Source: Fulvivirga sp.
Lineage (GTDB): Bacteria > Bacteroidota > Bacteroidia > Cytophagales > Cyclobacteriaceae
Direction: 5' to 3'
Length of the DNA: 64,000 bases
Assembly (NCBI GenBank): GCA_028280565.1
Contig: JANQLQ010000024.1
Location: 45,248-109,247 of the forward strand
The notes under the pieces are model-generated. The model searched no databases, was not told where the DNA came from, and was given only the letters and a program-made list of their open reading frames with translations. This document shows, in pieces, positions 34,736 through 43,277 of this stretch. The position numbers and the translations under genes are program-made. Position 1 is the stretch's first letter. Each line of letters starts with the position of its first letter.

Positions 34736-36538
34736 TCATTTGCGCGTAGAAAAGATCTTAACTTCAGCACGGCGATGTTCTTCCGGGTCTCCCTCATCTC
34801 CTGTTATGGAACCGTATCCCCGGGCTACGATACGATCTTCATTGATCCCTTTCTCTATGAAATAATCGAGTACGATCAAGGCGCGTTTTTGGGAAAGCTG
34901 GAGGTTGTAGCGAGGATTCCCGTCCTTACTGGCATAACCGGCGATATCGATATTCAAAACATCGTACTTGTTCAAAAGCTGTACAATGCTGTCGAGCTCA
35001 GATTGATGCTGGTCTTTGATCGAGCTTCGATCCGTGTTAAAGTAGATCCGGTGTGTATGCCCCATCAGTTTTAGCTCAAAATCTTCGAAAACCAATTGCC
35101 CTTCTCCAAGTTCTTCGATAACTGGCTCTATGCCCGACTGGCGTTCCTTTTCTGACTTGGCCTTGGCAATGAGCTCAGCCGCAGTATGCTGCTTATCACC
35201 ATGGTATTTCACCATAAAAATATCGGTAAAGCCGATACCTCCCTCACGTACCGAAGCAAAATAGCCGGTCTTTTGATCCGTGGAAGCATGAAAGAATATC
35301 TCATCATCCGGCGTATTTACGGGGTATCCCAGGTTTTCCGGTTCCGACCACTCCCCTTTCAAGCTGTCATATACAGACCTGAATATATCATAACCACCAT
35401 AACCTTTATGTCCTGAACTGCTGAAGTATAATGTTTTGCCATCGTAAGCTAAAAAGGGACTGTCTTCATCGTACTTGGTATTGATTACAGGGCCAAGACT
35501 TTTTGATTTGTACCAATTGCCTTTTTTATCTTTTATACACATGTAAATGTCAATGCCGCCATAGCCGCCGGGCCTGTCACTGGTATAAAAGATAACGTCG
35601 CTACTGGCCGTTTCGGTCACTGAATTTTCACTGTACACGGAAGAGTTGATCTTGTTTGTCAGGTATCGGGGTTTAGACCAATGGGTGCCGTCAAAGTCAG
35701 AAAAATAGATATCGCCCCGGTTTTCATCCTTGTAAAGATAGAGACGCGTACCATCTGCCGAAAGGGCAATGTTGGAATCATGGTACCGCGTATTAATAGG
35801 CGGACCAATATTCTTGGCCGGCGTCCATTTGCCTCCTACCTTCCTGGAAATGAATATATCTTCAAAGTAGAAGTTGTCCTTATCCACATCCGGGGAACTG
35901 TTTTCTTCCTGCCGTCGCGAGGTAAAGATCATAACATCCCCTTTTTTATTGAGAACAGGAGCGTAATCCGGCCAGGGAGAGTTGATCTCCTCGCCCAGCG
36001 CCTCGATGGAATACTGGGCCGGACGTGTAATGATATCCTTACCATTATTACACTCTAAAATTCTTCGGTTTACTTTCGATGGAGGCACCTTATCACGTCC
36101 CCGGTAGCTCCTATCTCCTAATGCCTTTTTCTTGTATTGGTTATAGTACTCTAATGCTTTATCAAAATCAAGCCCGTAATGATAAGCTCTTCCTATATGG
36201 TAGTTCAAGTCAAACCGGTATCTTGGTTTTTGCCGCTTTACTCTTAGCAGGTACTCCACAGCCTGGTCCTTATTGATAGTTTCCAAGTAAAGCTTGCCTG
36301 CCATCCAATTTGCCTTAATATTAGTAGTGTCTAGGTTAGCTGCTTGGATGTAAAGTTCTTTAGCTATTTCTATGGCCTCTTTTTGCTGGCTGTAGATCTG
36401 GTCTGCTTGCTGCATATATTCTTCCGAAAGGGCAAGGGAGTCTGTTTGTGCCCATAGCGCACTACGAAAGATGAGTATGATCAAAAAAATGAGTGAAAAC
36501 TTCACTGCCCCAATAGTTAAAAAAATCTTAATACGCAA
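34736..36538 (-). CDS. OmpA-family protein with TPR and PD40 repeats
   Basis: A signal peptide is followed by TPR helices (~30-150), then a beta-propeller of WD40-like PD40 repeats (~190-450: PVLNKKGDVMIFTSRR, IALSADGTRLYLY, ETASSDVIFYTSDRPGGYGG, LAYDGKTLYFSSSGHKGYGG), and a C-terminal OmpA peptidoglycan-binding domain (~490-600: INFNTDRSS-like IYFNTDRSSIKD, IDIAGYASKDG, NLQLSQKRA, RIVARGYG). It is a periplasmic/outer-membrane anchor common in Bacteroidota and related to the PorE/type IX accessory proteins. The frame begins at TTG; a GTG 11 codons later (VKFSLIFL) would also give a signal peptide. Confidence 0.88.
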   Translation of the reverse strand: MRIKIFLTIGAVKFSLIFLIILIFRSALWAQTDSLALSEEYMQQADQIYSQQKEAIEIAKELYIQAANLDTTNIKANWMAGKLYLETINKDQAVEYLLRVKRQKPRYRFDLNYHIGRAYHYGLDFDKALEYYNQYKKKALGDRSYRGRDKVPPSKVNRRILECNNGKDIITRPAQYSIEALGEEINSPWPDYAPVLNKKGDVMIFTSRRQEENSSPDVDKDNFYFEDIFISRKVGGKWTPAKNIGPPINTRYHDSNIALSADGTRLYLYKDENRGDIYFSDFDGTHWSKPRYLTNKINSSVYSENSVTETASSDVIFYTSDRPGGYGGIDIYMCIKDKKGNWYKSKSLGPVINTKYDEDSPFLAYDGKTLYFSSSGHKGYGGYDIFRSVYDSLKGEWSEPENLGYPVNTPDDEIFFHASTDQKTGYFASVREGGIGFTDIFMVKYHGDKQHTAAELIAKAKSEKERQSGIEPVIEELGEGQLVFEDFELKLMGHTHRIYFNTDRSSIKDQHQSELDSIVQLLNKYDVLNIDIAGYASKDGNPRYNLQLSQKRALIVLDYFIEKGINEDRIVARGYGSITGDEGDPEEHRRAEVKIFSTRK

Positions 36539-37040
36539 GATAATAAGATTTTAATCTTATTTCAAAGGAAACATGAGGGATCTGCCGAATTGCACTGCAT
36601 TTTTCAACCGGATACCCGGCTTCATGAATCTTTAGCTAGACACCACGTAATCAGATGGTTAGCTCAAGAAAAAAATAATCCAATATTTTTCCTTCTGTAC
36701 TGAACACAAAATAATGCTCACGGCCAATAGAATGGATAGGGCTGTTATCGCTGCAAGCACTTACAAAAGAAATAATACAATTTTCAATATTATACAATTT
36801 AGAATTTGTTTAAACTAATTTTTATATTAAATTATAAGTCGTTGATTATAAATTGTTTAAATCCAGTAATTTTTGTAATTACACATAACAATTTCATCTT
36901 AGGTCACGTTCGAGAATCAACTGTAATGCTACAAAATATTAATATAACGAGAATCTAAGATTTAATTTTTGCATTTTGTAGATTGCATCCCCTAAAAAGT
37001 GAGTTTATCCAAGAATAGTAAAGGTACACAGAGCAGATAA
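36539..37040. other. AT-rich intergenic region between divergent genes
   Basis: The 502 bases between the OmpA-family gene and the AraC-type response regulator gene contain no gene. A perfect 8-bp palindrome aataagat-ttta-atcttatt (36542-36561) lies just upstream of the OmpA-family start and may be an operator or leader hairpin. Bases ~36770-36990 are strongly AT-rich and probably hold the regulator promoter. Confidence 0.45.
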
Positions 37041-37871
37041 ATGCATTCATCTAAGATTTTCCATGGAAGTGTAAGTAATGCAGACCTTTACCCTATTCGT
37101 GTAATTAATAACGGTTTTGAAGTTGGTAATATGAAGTTTACGATACTTACTGTGGAGGATGATGTTGCAATTGGTGAAACGCTTACGGTATTGTTAGAGA
37201 AGTATGGATTCGACTCCATTTTAGCGAAAGATGGCAGCGAAGGTTTATCGATGATAGACGCTGAAAAACCTGACCTTGTGATAACCGATGTTATGATGGG
37301 AGGTATGAACGGTTTTGAACTTTTGGCAGAAATAAGAAGAAGACCAGGCATGGAGCTGCTCCCCGTGATCATGCTCACGGCTAAAATTGATCTACGTTCC
37401 CGTCTACATGGCCTGGAACTTGGCGCAGATGATTATTTGACAAAACCCTTTGAATTCCAGGAGTTGTATTTAAAGATCAGCAACTTATTGAATACCCGTA
37501 TAAAAATGCTCCAAGGCCCGGAAGGCATACGGCATAAGGGATTCGAAAAATCTGAAAAAGAGGCGTTCTTAAATAAACTGGAGTCAATAGTAGACGAAAG
37601 AATGGAAGCGCAAGATCTTAAAATCAATGTGATCGCTGAGCTCCTGAATATGAGCTTGTCCACCTTTCAGCGTAAGATCAAAAAATTTACAGGTAAATCC
37701 GCCGTATCTTGGCTAAATGATTACAAACTCACCCGCGCCCGTAAGCTGATACGGTTAGGCTATGGGACCTTATCAGAGATAGCCACAAAGTGTGGTTTTA
37801 AAAGCCTTTCCTACTTTTCTACCTCTTATAAACAGTTCTTTGGGAGAAATCCAAGCAGCGATTATCCTTAA
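37041..37871 (+). CDS. Response regulator with AraC-type DNA-binding domain
   Basis: A receiver domain spans ~31-150 (VEDD, phospho-acceptor Asp in LVITDVMMGGMNG, Lys in YLTKPFEF) and an AraC-family helix-turn-helix pair ~175-276 (LNMSLSTFQRKIKKFTG, SEIATKCGFKSLSYFSTSYKQFFG). The first ~30 residues have no domain, so a start at the ATG at 37131 (MKFTILTVEDD) is the likelier one. It lies 217 bases before a GAF histidine kinase gene in the same direction, its probable partner. Target genes are unknown. Confidence 0.88.
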   Translation: MHSSKIFHGSVSNADLYPIRVINNGFEVGNMKFTILTVEDDVAIGETLTVLLEKYGFDSILAKDGSEGLSMIDAEKPDLVITDVMMGGMNGFELLAEIRRRPGMELLPVIMLTAKIDLRSRLHGLELGADDYLTKPFEFQELYLKISNLLNTRIKMLQGPEGIRHKGFEKSEKEAFLNKLESIVDERMEAQDLKINVIAELLNMSLSTFQRKIKKFTGKSAVSWLNDYKLTRARKLIRLGYGTLSEIATKCGFKSLSYFSTSYKQFFGRNPSSDYP

Positions 37872-38087
37872 AAAAGTGATATTGCTTTAGATTTTTGGTC
37901 AATCTTTTAAAGTATCAAGTCAACCATAGCTTTCCTTTTTAAAGTAAACTAAACATTCCTAAATTACCACCGTTGATCATGAAAAAGCTATTTAATAATT
38001 GAATAGTCATAAAATTTTAAATGATCATAAAACAAGTGAATTTTATGTTTCTTAACATACATTCTATTTAAAATCACTTACCTTACC

Positions 38088-39359
38088 ATGTACACTAGTT
38101 CAAAACCTGTTATTAAACCTGAAGTAGACGAATGGATTGATCATTACCCGAAACCCCGTTATGAGCGAGAAAGGCTCAAGGAATTAGAAAATTACAATAT
38201 TTTAGACACGCTGCCAGAAGAGGCATTCGATGCTATTACAGAGCTTGCAGCCAGCATATGTGATACCGACATAGCATTGGTATCCTTAGTGGATAAAAAC
38301 CGGCAATGGTTTAAATCCAAAGTTGGTTTGGAGGTAAATCAAACCCCCAGGGAAGTTTCCTTCTGCCAATACACGATCATGAAGGGTTCCCTGCTCGAGA
38401 TCAATGACACGTGGGATAGCGAACTATTAAAAAACAACCCATTGGTCACCGGTGAACCCAACATACGCTTTTATGCTGGGGCTCCTTTAAAAACAAAAAA
38501 TGGAAATAACCTAGGTACGCTTTGTGTGATCGACAGCAAACCTAAAAAGCTGGACGAAAGACAAAAAAAGAGTTTGACTGCCTTGGCCAACCAAGTAGTG
38601 GCACAGCTAGAGCTGCGTCATGTAGCGCAAAAGGAAAAGGAACTCAATCGATTAAAAACAAAATTCGTCTCGTTAGTATCACACCAGTTCAGGACTCCCC
38701 TAACGGTAATTTTGACAAATGCCGAATTACTCAAGCTTTCGTGCGATGAATACAAAGGGCATGAGCTTTCCGCATTGGAGAAGTATATTCAAATGATCAC
38801 CAACCAAGCGCGGAAGATGGTAGATCTCATGAATGATGTGCTGGTCTTTAGCAAAACTACGGCCGATAGGATAACGGCCAACCCTGCCCCTGTGGATCTT
38901 CTTCCACTTTGCAAGCTGCTGGTGCAAGAGCTGGATCAAATTCAAACGGATAACCGGGTGGTGGACCTCGAAGTGATAGGAGATCTACCGGAAGTGTTTG
39001 TCGATGCCCAGCAAATCACCAACGCCTTGACCAATTTCCTTACCAATGCTTTTAAATACTCTGATAAGAATCCTAGGCTAGTCCTATCGCTTAAACCCGG
39101 TTGGGTAAACGTTACTGTATCCGATGAAGGGATTGGCATCCCTCGTGAGGATTTCTCCAACCTGTTCCAACCTTTTTTCAGGGCAAGTAATGTAAAAGAC
39201 ATACAAGGCACAGGACTGGGTTTGGTCATTGCCAAAGAATACATTGAGATGAACGGTGGTTACGTGGATATCTCGAGCGTTTTGGGAAAAGGCACCCTCG
39301 TATCCGTCTTGTTGCCAACGGTAGCATCCCTCGAAAAAAGACCATTTGCTTATGAATAG
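38088..39359 (+). CDS. GAF-domain histidine kinase
   Basis: The soluble 423-residue kinase has a GAF domain (~45-190: DTDIALVSLVDKNRQWFKSKVG, FCQYTIMKG, FYAGAPLKTKNGNNLGTLCVID), a HisKA domain with phospho-acceptor His near 200 (FVSLVSHQFRTPLTV) and a HATPase domain (N box NALTNFLTNAFKYS, G1 VSDEGIGIP, GTGLGLVIAKEY). With no membrane segment it should sense a cytoplasmic signal. It lies in a run of eight two-component genes. Confidence 0.9.
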   Translation: MYTSSKPVIKPEVDEWIDHYPKPRYERERLKELENYNILDTLPEEAFDAITELAASICDTDIALVSLVDKNRQWFKSKVGLEVNQTPREVSFCQYTIMKGSLLEINDTWDSELLKNNPLVTGEPNIRFYAGAPLKTKNGNNLGTLCVIDSKPKKLDERQKKSLTALANQVVAQLELRHVAQKEKELNRLKTKFVSLVSHQFRTPLTVILTNAELLKLSCDEYKGHELSALEKYIQMITNQARKMVDLMNDVLVFSKTTADRITANPAPVDLLPLCKLLVQELDQIQTDNRVVDLEVIGDLPEVFVDAQQITNALTNFLTNAFKYSDKNPRLVLSLKPGWVNVTVSDEGIGIPREDFSNLFQPFFRASNVKDIQGTGLGLVIAKEYIEMNGGYVDISSVLGKGTLVSVLLPTVASLEKRPFAYE

Positions 39360-39443
39360 ACTTTACAGTTTAGCGAGGCTACCTTTTACTGGTTTACTCC
39401 CGATCGTGGCTATAGTAAGTACGTGTGTGACAATGAGTATTCT

Positions 39444-41573
39444 ATGCGTGGGAAGGAAAAAAGTAAAAAAATGGGTGGCAATGTAAAAGCGATAAGGGAG
39501 AATGCGATAAAGTTCTTGGGCCTTATTGTCCTCAAGATCGACCTTTTAAGGTTCAGTGTATTGTCTTCCCTTAAGCTTTTAAGCAAGAGCGTTTGCAAAA
39601 TTAATACTTATGCTGCGGGCTTTATGCAATTACCAGCGATAGCGAGTAATTTATCCAAAATAGGAAGTGTCTTCTTTGCGGGAAAACCAGTGATAAAGTC
39701 AGTATATGTGCTCTGCGTATTAGGATCAATCTGCCTTTTAGGTTCTAAACTGGTGTATTTGCTTACGGAACACTGGCAAACATTCTTTTACAGTAGTATT
39801 TCATTGATTGCCTGGGGCCTGCCAATGTTGCTAGGTCGTGTGACACATAAATCTAAGAAACAAGAAAGTACCGCTGGAAATACTGGAGATGAATCGACCC
39901 AAGGAGAGACAAAGCCGGGTGCGTCGCCAGGACCCATACCGGTAAAATCAAACCCCACCGAGGATAAAACGCTTGCCTTGGATGAGCTGTTGGAACAAAT
40001 GGTAAAAAGGCGAACAGCAGAACTTACCCAAGCCAATGAAAAGCTGGAACAAAGAAATGCCTTGTTTGAGTCTATCCTCAATGTACCCGGTATGGGGACA
40101 TGGGAGATAGATCTTGAGACCCAGCAGTTTCATTGGTCTCCAAGCATGTATAAAATGCATGATGTAGAAACCGGCACTTCCATAACACTAGAAGACGGGA
40201 TCAACTTTTATCATCCCGATCATCGTGCTATTATTAAAAGAGCCATCAATAATGGCATCCAAAATGCAGAGAAATATGATTTAGAGTCAATATTGGTCAC
40301 CCAGAAAGGACGTCATGTTTGGGTAAATACCGTGGGTCATCCTGTGATAGAAGACGGTAAAATTACCAAAATACGTGGCTTACTAAGGGATATAGATGAG
40401 AAAAAGCGTCTCCAGCAAAAAACGGAAGACCAAGTCCAGTTGTTGTCCTCGGCCATTGACGCGGGTGAAATTGGAATTTGGAATTGGAACATAGCAGATG
40501 ACAGCATGTATTGGAACGAATATATGCACAAACACTTGGATTGGCCAAAGGAAAAGTTCAAAGGACGATACGAGGATCTTATCGAACGATTATCACAGCA
40601 TGATAGGGACCGGGTGGAATCTGCTATCCAACGATCCATGGATTCCTCCGGTTGGCACGACGTTAAATACGAGATCGCCTGTGAAGACGGTTCTGTTAAA
40701 AACATTACCTCTAAGGGTATTGTAGTTACCAATTTTATTGGTAGTCCCGAAAAGATCATTGGCGTCTGTCTTGATGCATCAAAAGAAAAAGAGGGAGAGG
40801 CACCGGCTCAAGATACGGCACAGCAGAAAAAGAAAGAAGAAGAGCGCGATATACTGAATAAAACGTTACAAAAAGAGGTAAAAGAGCGCACAAAGCAATT
40901 AGAAGCCATCAACAAGGAGCTAGAAGCTTTTAACTACAGTGTTTCACATGATTTACGTTCACCATTAAGAGTCATTAAAGGTTTCACCCAAATTTTAATG
41001 ACTGACTACTATGAGACATTAGATCCGGGTGCTGCTAATTATGTGGAACGTATTTTCCACTCAACAAACCGTATGAGCGACTTAGTGGATAGCCTTTTAC
41101 AGCTGTCACATATCTCGCAGAGAGAAGTTCTTCGCCAAAGAATAGACTTAACGAGCCTTTATCGCCAGGCCATTGAAGAAAACAAATTAGGCGAAAAGTA
41201 CACCATAAACATACAGGATGGTTTAGGGACTTTGGGCGATTTACAAATGGTTAAGGTGCTGGTCAAAAACCTAGTGAATAATGCCATTAAGTATTCTTCT
41301 AAAATAGATCATCCTCGAATAGAGATGGGAAGCTGTGTTCATCAAACAGGTGATTGCTTCTACATAAAAGACAACGGAGTTGGCTTTGACATTAAGTATG
41401 CAGATAGGCTGTTTGGCGCATTCCAAAGACTACATTCTAAGCAGGAGTTTGAAGGCATGGGGATAGGACTTGCCGTAGTCAAACGAATTATAAACAAACA
41501 CGGGGGAAGTATCCGTGCAGAAAGTAAACCCGGGAGAGGCGCTACGTTTTATTTCACTTTGAACCATTCTTGA
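39444..41573 (+). CDS. Membrane histidine kinase with two PAS domains
   Basis: The open frame runs from a GTG at 39423, but the ATG at 39444 is a more natural start. Two membrane segments lie at about residues 95-140 of the long frame. Two PAS domains follow a coiled-coil (~210-325 and ~330-460; WEIDLETQQFHWSPSMYKMHD, WNWNIADDSMYWNEYMHKHL). The kinase core has phospho-acceptor His near 507 (FNYSVSHDLRSPLRVIKGF) and a HATPase domain (LVNNAIKYS, DNGVGFD, GIGLAVVKRIINKHGG). The HDLRSPLR form is typical of phytochrome-like kinases. Confidence 0.88.
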   Translation: MRGKEKSKKMGGNVKAIRENAIKFLGLIVLKIDLLRFSVLSSLKLLSKSVCKINTYAAGFMQLPAIASNLSKIGSVFFAGKPVIKSVYVLCVLGSICLLGSKLVYLLTEHWQTFFYSSISLIAWGLPMLLGRVTHKSKKQESTAGNTGDESTQGETKPGASPGPIPVKSNPTEDKTLALDELLEQMVKRRTAELTQANEKLEQRNALFESILNVPGMGTWEIDLETQQFHWSPSMYKMHDVETGTSITLEDGINFYHPDHRAIIKRAINNGIQNAEKYDLESILVTQKGRHVWVNTVGHPVIEDGKITKIRGLLRDIDEKKRLQQKTEDQVQLLSSAIDAGEIGIWNWNIADDSMYWNEYMHKHLDWPKEKFKGRYEDLIERLSQHDRDRVESAIQRSMDSSGWHDVKYEIACEDGSVKNITSKGIVVTNFIGSPEKIIGVCLDASKEKEGEAPAQDTAQQKKKEEERDILNKTLQKEVKERTKQLEAINKELEAFNYSVSHDLRSPLRVIKGFTQILMTDYYETLDPGAANYVERIFHSTNRMSDLVDSLLQLSHISQREVLRQRIDLTSLYRQAIEENKLGEKYTINIQDGLGTLGDLQMVKVLVKNLVNNAIKYSSKIDHPRIEMGSCVHQTGDCFYIKDNGVGFDIKYADRLFGAFQRLHSKQEFEGMGIGLAVVKRIINKHGGSIRAESKPGRGATFYFTLNHS

Positions 41574-41771
41574 TCATGAAAGTGGAGAGGATATTACGAA
41601 GTGCTGACCTTTACGAAGTCAAATTGGCCTGCCGGGTATTCAAAAAAAGCCATACCCCAATAGCCGGAAGTAAGAACCATATCTACCTGCCCGAACGTGA
41701 TCAACCTCTAGGTAAGATAATAAACTATAGGAGACATACCCCACCACATTTAGACTCAAAACAGCGTACTT

Positions 41772-43226
41772 ATGGATCAAGATCTACATGTATTGATTGT
41801 GGAAGATAGCGAAGAGGATTACGAACTGATCTTGCATGAATTGAAACATACCCGTTACCAAGTGAAAAGTACACGGGTAGAAACACAACATGGCCTGGTT
41901 CAAAACTTGAACAGGGCCATATGGGATATGATAATATGTGACAACACGCTGCCTCACTTCAGTGGTGATGCCGCTTTGCACATCACGCGCAAAATGGATC
42001 AAGACACACCGTTTATCATTGTGTCTGGCACCATTGGCGAGGAAGCGGCCGTACGTGCTATGCGCTCCGGGGCTAACGATTATATCCTGAAGGACAATCT
42101 TAAACGCCTGGCGCCAGTTGTGGAAAGAGAGATAAGGGAGGCCAAGTTTCGATTAAAGCAAAAGCAAAACGAGAAACGGATCGTATTGACAGAGTTACGG
42201 TACCAATTCCTGGCCGAAAGCATCAAAGACGTCTTTTTTGCGCTGGACTTTGATCTGAATATAACCTATTGGAATGAAGCCGCTAGCAAAGAATTCAAAA
42301 AGCGCAAGGTACTAGGCAGGCATCTCTTAGACGTTTTCCCGGAATGGAAAAACTTGAATATTACCTCGAGCATAGAAAAAGCCTTACTACGCAAGGCCCC
42401 TGAAACCATCACCTTAGAATACCAAGCCAAGAATATTGAGTCTTTTAAAGGCAATGTTTACCCTTCCACCGAGGGGGTTTCTATCTTACTTTCGAAAGTG
42501 ACCGAAGAAAAGCTTAATGAAGACAAGCTGATCAGCATCAATAAAGAATTGGAAACCCTGTTGTATCGAATCTCCCACGATTTACGTGGCCCGGTGGCTT
42601 CCGTAATAGGTCTGCTAAACATCGTACGAAAAGACGATACTTTTGAAAAAGAGGTTTTTATCGACATGATGGATTCGGGTATGAGCAGGTTAAATCATAC
42701 GCTAAAAGAGCTCCTGAACATCTCGAATATTAAGCTAGGCCAGCCCAACATTCAAAAATTTGAAGTGAACCAGCTTATTGAAAGTGTCATCAATAGCTAC
42801 CAATTCACCCCGGGCTTTGACGAACTTACTTTTGAAGTCAGGGTGGACGACTCGCTCACACTTTACAGTGATGTGTCCTTAGTACAGAGCATTTGGCAAA
42901 ACCTGGTAGAAAATGCAATAAAGTACCGTAAAAAGGGGAGTCCTAACACGGTACGGATCACGGGACATAAACACAACGAGGTAGCGGAGCTCGACATTAC
43001 CGATACGGGGCAAGGGATCCCTATAAACATCCAATCGCAGGTATTTGAAATGTTCTTCAGGGGAAATGAAGAATCAAATGGCTCAGGGCTAGGATTATAC
43101 ATTGTGAAAAGTGCAATGCACAAGATCAATGGGAATATAACCCTAGATAGTGCCTATACAAGAGGCACGCGCTTTTCTTTAGCCATCCCGGACTTGACCT
43201 ATGAGTCGATCCTGGTAAAAAATTAA
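41772..43226 (+). CDS. Receiver-PAS-histidine kinase
   Basis: The domain order is reversed relative to common hybrid kinases: an N-terminal receiver domain (~1-125; VEDSEEDYELI, Asp in IICDNTLP, Lys in YILKDNL), a PAS domain (~140-255), then HisKA with His near 268 (LLYRISHDLRGPVASVIGLL) and HATPase (VENAIKYRKKG, DTGQGIP, GSGLGLYIVKSA). A phosphorylated receiver could switch the kinase, making it an intermediate in a relay. It is followed 51 bases later by a gene with the same reversed order. Confidence 0.9.
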   Translation: MDQDLHVLIVEDSEEDYELILHELKHTRYQVKSTRVETQHGLVQNLNRAIWDMIICDNTLPHFSGDAALHITRKMDQDTPFIIVSGTIGEEAAVRAMRSGANDYILKDNLKRLAPVVEREIREAKFRLKQKQNEKRIVLTELRYQFLAESIKDVFFALDFDLNITYWNEAASKEFKKRKVLGRHLLDVFPEWKNLNITSSIEKALLRKAPETITLEYQAKNIESFKGNVYPSTEGVSILLSKVTEEKLNEDKLISINKELETLLYRISHDLRGPVASVIGLLNIVRKDDTFEKEVFIDMMDSGMSRLNHTLKELLNISNIKLGQPNIQKFEVNQLIESVINSYQFTPGFDELTFEVRVDDSLTLYSDVSLVQSIWQNLVENAIKYRKKGSPNTVRITGHKHNEVAELDITDTGQGIPINIQSQVFEMFFRGNEESNGSGLGLYIVKSAMHKINGNITLDSAYTRGTRFSLAIPDLTYESILVKN

Positions 43227-43277
43227 AACACGACAGACAGCCAAGCTCTTAGTAGACAAATTGTAAAAGGAAGAAAT

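Noticed and set aside
41570..41809. 79-codon frame between two histidine kinase genes
   Set aside because: It overlaps both neighbours. The MIMKVERIL start recalls response regulators, but the rest does not continue as a receiver domain.
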